Positions 6,956 through 13,092 of a stretch of DNA of 22,937 nt are shown in pieces. The position numbers were made by a program, and so were the translations under genes. Origin of the DNA: an uncultured Lachnospiraceae bacterium. GTDB taxonomy: Bacteria; Bacillota; Clostridia; Lachnospirales; Lachnospiraceae. The notes below the pieces were generated by a model that was not told the DNA's origin, did not search any database, and saw only the letters and a list, made by a program, of their open reading frames with translations. The stretch is from positions 1 through 22,937 of the forward strand of contig CAJUSJ010000061.1 of the NCBI GenBank assembly GCA_910588865.1, written 5' to 3'. How positions within the stretch are numbered: position 1 is the first letter of the stretch; the number at the start of each line of letters is the position of its first letter.

Positions 6956-7501
6956 TTATATGTTAAGGCTGATCACCATCTGGGCTGTCTCAACCATGTT
7001 GGTGCCGTTGTCCATACTGCACTTCTGGATATAGCGGTGGGCTTCCGCCTCTGTCATCCCATTGCGGTCCATAAGCAGTTCCTTGGCCTTTGTGATCACC
7101 TGGGTGTCCTCGTCACTGCGCCTGGCGGGCTGCTGGCGGGCCTTTCGCTTTTTACGGATCTGATCCTGACACATCATCTCAACCGTGTTCACCAGGTCAC
7201 ACACCTTTAAAGGCATGGGCAAAGACATGATATTTCGGGGCATCTCCCCTCCGAAACGGTTGGGGGACGCCACCAAAAGCATCTCGAATCCTCTGGGCAT
7301 GTAGTCACAAATGCTTTGATACAGCATATCCTCAAACCGATATCCGCTGACGATGATTCCGCCGTTTAGGTCCTCCATGCTGTTGAGCGCCTGAGCCCCG
7401 GAGGTACAGACCGCCACTACCTGAAAGCCGCCGCGCATAAGGATATTCTTGATGCTCTTCGCGTCTTCCTGTTTGGAAAACGCCACGATGATGTTGGTCA
7501 C
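6956..7501 (-). CDS. ANTAR-domain RNA-binding regulator with degenerate receiver
   Basis: I start it at GTG 7501, 7 bases after GGAGGT; the longer frame from ATG 7543 has no ribosome site. The product is 181 residues. An N-terminal receiver-like fold (TNIIVAFSKQEDAKSIKNIL ...) lacks the usual acidic pocket and phospho-Asp: the strand that should end in DxxMP reads GGIIVSGYRF. A linker of basic residues precedes a C-terminal ANTAR domain, in which ITKAKELLMDRNGMTEAEAHRYIQ and the following Ser-Met are typical. ANTAR proteins bind paired RNA hairpins and prevent transcription termination. Homologues directly downstream of clostridial glnA (GlnR/NitR type) are reported to control nitrogen genes. 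Here it follows glnA by 46 bases, and a terminator-like hairpin lies upstream of glnA. Confidence 0.88.
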   Translation of the reverse strand: MTNIIVAFSKQEDAKSIKNILMRGGFQVVAVCTSGAQALNSMEDLNGGIIVSGYRFEDMLYQSICDYMPRGFEMLLVASPNRFGGEMPRNIMSLPMPLKVCDLVNTVEMMCQDQIRKKRKARQQPARRSDEDTQVITKAKELLMDRNGMTEAEAHRYIQKCSMDNGTNMVETAQMVISLNI

Positions 7502-7547
7502 ACACCTCACCTCCAGGTAAATACATATCCCGCAAAAATCCATTTGC

Positions 7548-8885
7548 TCAATATTTGTACAGATACTGCCCGATCTCCCAGTCAGTTACCTGGGACCGGA
7601 ACTCATCCCACTCCTCTTTCTTGGCTGCCAGATACTTGGTATAAATATGTTTTCCCAGAACCTGCCGGAGAAATGGGTCATTTTCGAATTCTTCAATGGC
7701 ATCCCCCAGGGTCTCCGGAAGACGGCTGATCCCCAGGTTTTTGATCTCCTCCTCTGTCATGGCTGACACGTTCCGGCTGATAGGCTCCGGGGGGGTCATC
7801 TCTTTCTTGATGCCGTCCAGACCCGCGGCCAGGCACGCCGCCAGGGCCAGATAGGGATTCATAGCCGAATCCGGGCTTCTCAGCTCAATCCTGGTATTAC
7901 TCCCCCTGGAAGACGGAAGCCGGATCAGCTGTCCCCTGTTGGATGCCGTGGACCAGGCGATGTTGGTGGGAGCGTCATATCCCGGAATCAGACGCTTGTA
8001 AGAATTGACCAGGGGATTGGTCAATATGGTCATGGATTTTATATGGTACAGGATCCCTGCCAGAAACTGGTAGGCCAGTTTGCTTAATCCCCTCTCGTCG
8101 GAGTCGTCGGCAAACAGATTCTTTCCTGACAAATCCTCCAGTGACATGTTGATGTGCATGCCTGACCCGTTAACTCCTGCCTTGGGCTTCGGCATAAAGG
8201 TGGCGTGGAGACCGTGGCGCTTGGCAATGGTCTTCACTGCCATCTTAAAGGTCAGGATATTGTCCGCGGCCTTAAGCCCTGACTCGTAGAGGAAATCCAC
8301 TTCGTGCTGGGCCGGCGCGATCTCATGGTGGGAGGACTCAATGTCAAACCCCATGTCCTCCAGATTCAGCACAATATCTCTGCGCACATTCTCCGCCAGA
8401 TCAATGGGCCCCACATCAAAATATCCCGCCATCTCGTGGGTGGCGGTGGTGGGCCGCCCCTGCTCGTCTGTGTGAAACAGGAAAAACTCACACTCCGGTC
8501 CCACGTTGAACCGGTATCCCATGGACTCGGCCTCTCTCAGCACTTTCTTCAGCACATACCTTGGGTCGCCTTCAAAAGGGCTTCCGTCAGGACAGTAGAC
8601 ATCACAGATCAGCCTCGCCACCTTGCCCTGCTGAGGCCTCCAGGGAAATATCTCAAATGTATCCAGGTCCGGATACAGGTACATATCAGTTTCCTCCATC
8701 CTGACAAACCCCTCGATGGCGGAGCCGTCAAACATGCAGCGGTTATCCAGGGCTTTCTCAAGCTGCCCCGAGGTGATGGCCACATTTTTCAGCATCCCGA
8801 AGATATCGGTAAACTGAAGCCTGATAAATTCCACGTCTTCATCTTCCACCAGACGAATAATATCTTCCTTGGTGTATCTTCCCAT
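7548..8885 (-). CDS. glnA: Glutamine synthetase, type I
   Basis: A 445-residue GSI enzyme making glutamine from glutamate, ammonia and ATP in the cytoplasm. Motifs: MFDGSAIEGFVRMEETDMYL (about residues 50-69), GPECEFFLF (metal-binding Glu), GVNGSGMHINMSL, NRGQLIRLPSSRG and ELRSPDSAMNPYLA. The length and the C-terminus, without the extended adenylylation region, fit the Gram-positive GSI-alpha type, which is feedback regulated rather than adenylylated. ATG 8885 follows AAGGAG by 8 bases. It is the first gene of the glnA-ANTAR-dapF-dapL-lrp operon. Confidence 0.96.
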   Translation of the reverse strand: MGRYTKEDIIRLVEDEDVEFIRLQFTDIFGMLKNVAITSGQLEKALDNRCMFDGSAIEGFVRMEETDMYLYPDLDTFEIFPWRPQQGKVARLICDVYCPDGSPFEGDPRYVLKKVLREAESMGYRFNVGPECEFFLFHTDEQGRPTTATHEMAGYFDVGPIDLAENVRRDIVLNLEDMGFDIESSHHEIAPAQHEVDFLYESGLKAADNILTFKMAVKTIAKRHGLHATFMPKPKAGVNGSGMHINMSLEDLSGKNLFADDSDERGLSKLAYQFLAGILYHIKSMTILTNPLVNSYKRLIPGYDAPTNIAWSTASNRGQLIRLPSSRGSNTRIELRSPDSAMNPYLALAACLAAGLDGIKKEMTPPEPISRNVSAMTEEEIKNLGISRLPETLGDAIEEFENDPFLRQVLGKHIYTKYLAAKKEEWDEFRSQVTDWEIGQYLYKY

Positions 8886-8920
8886 CTTACATTCTCCTTC
8901 TCAATGCTATAATATATGAT

Positions 8921-8974
8921 AAAAGAGGACATTACAAGAGCCATTGTCCCCAATGACTGCCTTATAACGTCCTC
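8921..8974 (-). promoter_or_regulatory. Terminator-like hairpin in the glnA leader (attenuator candidate)
   Basis: On the - strand a 14-bp stem with two G-U pairs forms between 8961-8974 and 8925-8938. After a 2-base bulge, an 8-bp upper stem contains CATTG/CAATG around a GGGA loop (8947-8950). TTTT (8924-8921) follows at once. It starts only about 6 bases after the predicted start of transcription from the 9010/8987 promoter. It may therefore attenuate glnA, end the upstream aat transcript, or both. A second possible promoter (TTGTAA 8932-8937, 17-base spacer, TATTAT 8909-8914) inside it could let glnA escape. Confidence 0.65.
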
Positions 8975-8986
8975 GTCTACGTGTAA

Positions 8987-9015
8987 AATATAACAGCAAG
9001 CTGGAATTTTGTCAA
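8987..9015 (-). promoter_or_regulatory. SigA-type promoter of glnA
   Basis: Read on the - strand, TTGACA (9015-9010) and TATATT (8992-8987) are separated by exactly 17 bases. The -35 box overlaps the last codons of aat. It is the strongest promoter match seen in the window and points at glnA. Confidence 0.75.
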
Positions 9016-9671
9016 CAGGAAACGTGAATTCCTTCCCGCAAAAGGCTCTCAAAGGTCTCCCAGGACACATACTGCCCTCCCATGTTCTCCAGATGGTCTG
9101 TGTGGAACTGACAGTCAATAAAGAGAAACCCTCTCTGTTCCAGGAAACGGGAGAACGCGATCAACGCCACCTTAGAGCCGTTCTTCTTCTCCGAAAACAT
9201 GCTTTCCCCAAAAAAACACCTTCCTATGGCCACGCCGTAAAGACCTCCGGCCAAATCTCCTTCCTCATATACCTCCACGCTGACGGCGTACCCTTCCCTG
9301 TGCAGTTCCAGAAAAGCCTCCTCCATCTCATCACTGATCCATGTCCCCTCTTCAAACTCCCTTTTCATCCGGCAGTGGTGCATGGTATCCTGAAAATCCC
9401 GGTTTAAGTAAATCTTAAATTCGTGTTTCCGGATATGCTTTTTCATAGAGCGGGATATATGGATCTCCCCTGGAAAGATGAGAAACCGCTCCTTGGGACA
9501 CCACCACAGGATCTCTTCTCCTGGATTGTACCAGGGAAAAATGCCGTGGGTGTAGGCCAGCAGAAGCCGGTCCACGCTGAGATCCCCGCCTACAGCCAGA
9601 AGACCGTCGTCCCTGGCAAGGGTTGGGGTCGGAAAACTGATTTCATTCTGTCTTAAACGGTATACGGGCAT
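9012..9671 (-). CDS. aat: Leucyl/phenylalanyl-tRNA--protein transferase
   Basis: A 219-residue transferase that moves Leu or Phe from tRNA to the N-terminal Lys/Arg of proteins, marking them for ClpS-ClpAP type degradation. Family motifs: GDLSVDRLLLAYTHGIFPWYNPGE (about residues 28-51), ILWWCPKERF, GLYGVAIGRCFFGESMFS and FIDCQFHTDHLENMGG. I chose ATG 9671, 7 bases after AGAGG. The frame is open 29 codons further, but that part has no ribosome site and is not family-like. The gene stands alone between ugd and glnA; no clpS or clpA is visible in the window. Confidence 0.93.
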   Translation of the reverse strand: MPVYRLRQNEISFPTPTLARDDGLLAVGGDLSVDRLLLAYTHGIFPWYNPGEEILWWCPKERFLIFPGEIHISRSMKKHIRKHEFKIYLNRDFQDTMHHCRMKREFEEGTWISDEMEEAFLELHREGYAVSVEVYEEGDLAGGLYGVAIGRCFFGESMFSEKKNGSKVALIAFSRFLEQRGFLFIDCQFHTDHLENMGGQYVSWETFESLLREGIHVSC

Positions 9672-9815
9672 AATCATCCTCTTTTCGCTGTAACTGCCGA
9701 TCTCTCGGCCTGATGTCGATATGTTGTCTAATGTACGGTATTTCATTCGCGGCGGCACCGAAAACAGGGCATGGGGTACCCGGAAAGCTCATCACCCCCA
9801 ACAAAATCCTGTCTG

Positions 9816-11096
9816 TCAATCTCTCCTGAACAAATCCCTGGTATAAACCTTCTCGCTTATATCGTCCAGAGCGCTGTCGTACCGGTTCGCGATAACACAC
9901 TGACACATGGACTTAAATTTCTCCAGGTCATTGACCACCTGGCTTCCGAAAAATGTGCTGCCATCCTCCAAAGTCGGCTCATGAACCACTACCACCGCGC
10001 CCTTGGCCTTGATCCTCTTCATAACCCCCTGGATGGAGGACTGGCGGAAATTGTCGGAATTGCTCTTCATGGTAAGGCGGTAGACCCCCACCACGCATGT
10101 CCGCTCCTTGGCCATGTCGTAGGCATTGCGGTTGTAATAGTCATAGTAACCCGCCATGGTCAGCACCCTGTCGGCGATAAAATCCTTCCTGGTCCGGTTG
10201 CTCTCTACAATGGCCTCAATAAGATTCTCCGGCACATCCGAGTAATTAGCCAGAAGCTGCTTTGTATCCTTGGGCAGACAGTAGCCTCCGTATCCAAAGG
10301 ATGGGTTGTTGTAGTGGGAACCGATCCTGGGATCTAAACAGACCCCCTGGATAATGGACCTGGTATCCAGACCTTTCATCTCCGCGTAGGTGTCCAGCTC
10401 ATTAAAATAGGAAACCCGGAGAGCCAGATAAGTGTTCGCGAACAGCTTCACCGCCTCTGCCTCCGTGAACCCCATAAACAGCGTGTCCACAGGTTTCTTC
10501 AAAGCCCCTTCCTGGAGAAGTCCGGCAAAGCCGCGGGCTGCCTGTAAAAGGCTTTCATCCTTCTCATCCACCCCCACAATGATCCTGCTGGGATAAAGGT
10601 TATCGTACAATGCCCTGGATTCCCTTAAAAATTCCGGGCTGAACAAGATTTTAGACGTATGATACTTCTTCCTCACCGACTCTGTATAGCCTACCGGCAC
10701 AGTGGACTTGATCACCATCACCGCCTCCGGGTTGGAGGCCATCACCAGTTCGATCACCTTCTCCACCGCTGAAGTGTCAAAAAAGTTCTTTCTGCTGTCA
10801 TAGTTGGTGGGGGCCGCGATAATCACGTAATCCGCCTGCCTGTAGGCAGCCTCCCCATCCAGGGTAGCGGTGAGATCTAAGGATTTCTCCGCCAGATACT
10901 CCTCAATCTCAGCATCCTGTATGGGGGAGATCCTGGCATTGATCTTGTCCACCTTCTCCGGCACAATGTCCACCGCGTAGACTTTGTGATGCTGGGACAA
11001 AAGCACCGCTAAGGATAACCCTACATAACCAGTTCCGGCTACGGCGACAGTCAACTCCCTGTCCTGGACAGGGAGCTGGTTTGCAATTGTGTCCAT
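9816..11096 (-). CDS. ugd: Nucleotide-sugar dehydrogenase, UDP-glucose 6-dehydrogenase type
   Basis: A 426-residue NAD-dependent dehydrogenase oxidising the C6 hydroxyl of an NDP-sugar to a carboxylate (UDP-glucose to UDP-glucuronate in the best-known members). An N-terminal Rossmann motif AVAGTGYVGLSLAVLL (about residues 18-33) is followed by VIKSTVPVGYT, FSPEFLRESRALYD and the catalytic-cysteine segment GYGGYCLPKDTKQL. A C-terminal UDP-binding domain contains VYRLTMKSNSDNFRQSSI. The start is ATG 11096 behind GGAGG; a 15-codon longer frame lacks a site. It has its own strong promoter at 11146-11174. No polysaccharide genes flank it. The exact sugar is not certain. Confidence 0.88.
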   Translation of the reverse strand: MDTIANQLPVQDRELTVAVAGTGYVGLSLAVLLSQHHKVYAVDIVPEKVDKINARISPIQDAEIEEYLAEKSLDLTATLDGEAAYRQADYVIIAAPTNYDSRKNFFDTSAVEKVIELVMASNPEAVMVIKSTVPVGYTESVRKKYHTSKILFSPEFLRESRALYDNLYPSRIIVGVDEKDESLLQAARGFAGLLQEGALKKPVDTLFMGFTEAEAVKLFANTYLALRVSYFNELDTYAEMKGLDTRSIIQGVCLDPRIGSHYNNPSFGYGGYCLPKDTKQLLANYSDVPENLIEAIVESNRTRKDFIADRVLTMAGYYDYYNRNAYDMAKERTCVVGVYRLTMKSNSDNFRQSSIQGVMKRIKAKGAVVVVHEPTLEDGSTFFGSQVVNDLEKFKSMCQCVIANRYDSALDDISEKVYTRDLFRRD

Positions 11097-11145
11097 AACA
11101 ATATTTCCTCCGTGTTGTCCTGTTGTATCGGTATTTCTCACTTCT

Positions 11146-11174
11146 ATTATATATGCTGGATCAGAATTTCACAA
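11146..11174 (-). promoter_or_regulatory. Promoter of ugd
   Basis: On the - strand TTGTGA (11174-11169), a 17-base spacer and a perfect TATAAT (11151-11146) lie about 50 bases before ATG 11096. The gap after the Ptu island is short, so ugd is transcribed independently of it. Confidence 0.7.
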
Positions 11175-11182
11175 GGAAATTC

Positions 11183-11674
11183 CTAATTATTTATCCCTTG
11201 TCTTTTCCATATATCCGCGATCGCCCCGCAGTATGGAACATACTTTCCATTATCCATATTCAGATAGTAATCAATGATATCCTGAATCTCCTCCTCCGAA
11301 TATTCCTCGTCAAAAATGCCGCTGGCTTCTATGGCCTCTTCCCGATTTCGAACCAGATGATAGCTGTTCAAACCTAAATGATCTATCATCTCTTTCGCCG
11401 CTGCCCGCGTTTCATCCTTCCCTCCTGGATAAACCCAGCCATCTGCCCCATATCGAAACATACCTTTGATCTCGGGTGTTGAAGGATTCACCATCTTATC
11501 AGAGAACCAATCATTTTTTTGATGTCCACAATGATCTTCCCCTGTCTCCATTACACTCCCCTCACAGGAAGCAAGCATATTTTTATAAGTCGCTCTTTTT
11601 CCTGCCCCAGCGGCAAAATCCTCTTTCCATCGCTCAAACCATGTGGGAGGATCATTCTTTTTGATCTCTATCAT
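11183..11674 (-). CDS. PtuB-like HNH protein lacking its HNH core
   Basis: A 163-residue protein, clearly shorter than the roughly 210-240 I recall for PtuB/TIGR02646-type HNH proteins. Residues 1-28 (MIEIKKNDPPTWFERWKEDF ...) match the usual N-terminal start. Residues 32-160 match the C-terminal half: NMLASCEG, HCGHQKNDWF, VNPSTPEIKGMFRYGADG, HLGLNSYHLVRNR and YVPYCGAI. The region that should lie between, with the CxxC pair and the catalytic IEH motif, is absent, and ATYK runs directly into NMLASC. The later Asn and Cys-His-Cys-Lys part of the site remains. The start ATG 11674 overlaps the ATPase gene by 23 bases behind AGGGGA, the usual coupled arrangement. In Septu the partner is the toxic nuclease; this form should be catalytically dead or altered. 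Confidence 0.7.
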   Translation of the reverse strand: MIEIKKNDPPTWFERWKEDFAAGAGKRATYKNMLASCEGSVMETGEDHCGHQKNDWFSDKMVNPSTPEIKGMFRYGADGWVYPGGKDETRAAAKEMIDHLGLNSYHLVRNREEAIEASGIFDEEYSEEEIQDIIDYYLNMDNGKYVPYCGAIADIWKRQGINN

Positions 11675-12947
11675 TTCTTCGTCCCCTGTGTATCAATACC
11701 CGAACTTTCGCTGTACTGGTATTTCGTCCTCTTGTGATCTCATCAATTCGATCCGCTGACCGCTCGGCCGATTCATACTCCTTATTTTTCAGAGCGTCAA
11801 ACATCTGTCTGATAAGACCCTTTACCTCCTCTGTCAGAGAATCTGTATCCATGGCCTCCTCTAAAATCGCGTTGGAATCCCAACCGTACAAAGACTGATA
11901 AGAACACAGTTCAACTCTCCCCTCTTGTTTTTTCAGGGAGATGATCTGGTAAACCTGATTCACTTCTCCCAATATCTGGGGAGAATGCGTTGTAATAATA
12001 AACTGAATATTGGGAAATGTCTTTTGGAGAGCTCCAAGAACTTTTCTCTGCCATTGTGTATGCATATGAAGTTCCAGTTCATCTATCAGGACAACACCGC
12101 TGCCTTTCAATGGATCCTCCAATACCGGATTGGCGATGGCCATCCTTCTGGCCAGATCCCCGAACAATGCCAATGTACATTTCTCACCGTCAGACAGCTG
12201 ATTTAAGCTCAGGGTTATTCCTTCCTTTTCAATCAGCATCCTCAAGGGCTGACGTTCCACATGAATATGCTCAAACCCATCTAACATCGCGAGCATCGCT
12301 GTTCTGACTGCTTTCAGGTCCCGATCTTCGTGCTGTATGTTCAGACGAACCTTTTCCTGGTTCTCCAGATCCTCCCTCATACGAAACCATTCAAACAACG
12401 CGTTAAAGTCGATCCTGCTTTCAATAGCTTTGTCAAAAGCGCTGAGTTTCATGTATTCTGTCTGTTTTGTGGTTTCTAATGGAATATCCACAACAAGACG
12501 ATTAACTCCATAATTCACAAAAATTGGCATGTTTTTTTTATCTTCTGGAATAATCAAATTTCCATCACTGTCTTCGTATTTTTTTGTAATATACTGCTCC
12601 TCAAAATAAGAGATAAGTTTATTCAAACTTGCCGACTGCCTTTTCCCACTTAGTTTACTGATATATCGGAAATACTCAAATTCCTCTCCTGATGGAAATC
12701 GAAAAATCGCTTTAATAGAAGCTTTTGACATACCATAAAATATATCTTCTTCACTCAGCTCCGCCAGCTTTCTCGATCTATTTAAGAGTTTTCCAATTAT
12801 ATTTGCGTATAAAAGGTCAACAGAACGCAGAACTGAAGATTTTCCCACACCGTTTATTCCAAAAAGCACTGTACTTTTTTCGTTAAAATCTAACTTCAGG
12901 TATTTGATTCCTCTGAAATTCCGCAGCTCGAGTTCCCTTATCTTCAT
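11652..12947 (-). CDS. PtuA-like AAA/ABC ATPase (Septu-type defence)
   Basis: A 431-residue SMC/ABC-type ATPase. Walker A GINGVGKSS lies at residues 30-38 after the RecF-like start IRELELRNFRGIKYLKL. The signature motif LSDGEKCTL lies in the second half, followed by Walker B VVLIDELELHMHTQWQ and the switch His in FIITTHSPQI. The tail, ending in KVRVLIHRGRR, fits PtuA and retron-associated ATPases. Coupling to an HNH-type gene is the hallmark of the Septu anti-phage system. No reverse transcriptase is near, so it is not a retron. ATG 12947 follows GAGGTG; the GTG four codons upstream overlaps that site. The gene is AT-richer than its neighbours, suggesting acquisition. It looks intact. Confidence 0.8.
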   Translation of the reverse strand: MKIRELELRNFRGIKYLKLDFNEKSTVLFGINGVGKSSVLRSVDLLYANIIGKLLNRSRKLAELSEEDIFYGMSKASIKAIFRFPSGEEFEYFRYISKLSGKRQSASLNKLISYFEEQYITKKYEDSDGNLIIPEDKKNMPIFVNYGVNRLVVDIPLETTKQTEYMKLSAFDKAIESRIDFNALFEWFRMREDLENQEKVRLNIQHEDRDLKAVRTAMLAMLDGFEHIHVERQPLRMLIEKEGITLSLNQLSDGEKCTLALFGDLARRMAIANPVLEDPLKGSGVVLIDELELHMHTQWQRKVLGALQKTFPNIQFIITTHSPQILGEVNQVYQIISLKKQEGRVELCSYQSLYGWDSNAILEEAMDTDSLTEEVKGLIRQMFDALKNKEYESAERSADRIDEITRGRNTSTAKVRVLIHRGRRNDRDQKE

Positions 12948-12988
12948 TGCCCACCTCACAATCCGCGATACGATAAATCGTTTTCTTT

Positions 12989-13017
12989 ATTTTATCCTAT
13001 TAGAGCAAAAAGCACAA
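12989..13017 (-). promoter_or_regulatory. Promoter candidate for the Ptu-like island
   Basis: On the - strand TTGTGC (13017-13012), 17 bases and TAAAAT (12994-12989) lie about 40 bases before ATG 12947. The -10 is good and the -35 fair. Confidence 0.5.
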
Positions 13018-13046
13018 CACCAAAATTGCCCCCATAACGGTATTGG

Positions 13047-13080
13047 ACCATGACGGATCAGCGGGAGGATCCGTCATGGT
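13047..13080. repeat. Perfect 13-bp inverted repeat between cadA and the island
   Basis: ACCATGACGGATC (13047-13059) is perfectly complementary to GATCCGTCATGGT (13068-13080), with an 8-base loop. It lies 12 bases after the cadA stop. No T-run follows on either strand, so it is either an atypical terminator or a marker of the island boundary. Confidence 0.7.
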
Positions 13081-13092
13081 GTGAACAGCAAC

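Noticed and set aside
6259..6966. 235-codon + strand frame opposite dapF.
   Set aside because: It is a shadow of dapF, whose catalytic motifs are complete on the - strand.
11183..12947. Retron with Ptu-type effectors.
   Set aside because: No reverse transcriptase frame and no msr/msd-like structured region lies next to the two genes; cadA and ugd flank them directly.
13047..13080. Standard terminator of cadA.
   Set aside because: The 13-bp stem is perfect but neither strand has a T-run after it, so it is listed as an inverted repeat only.
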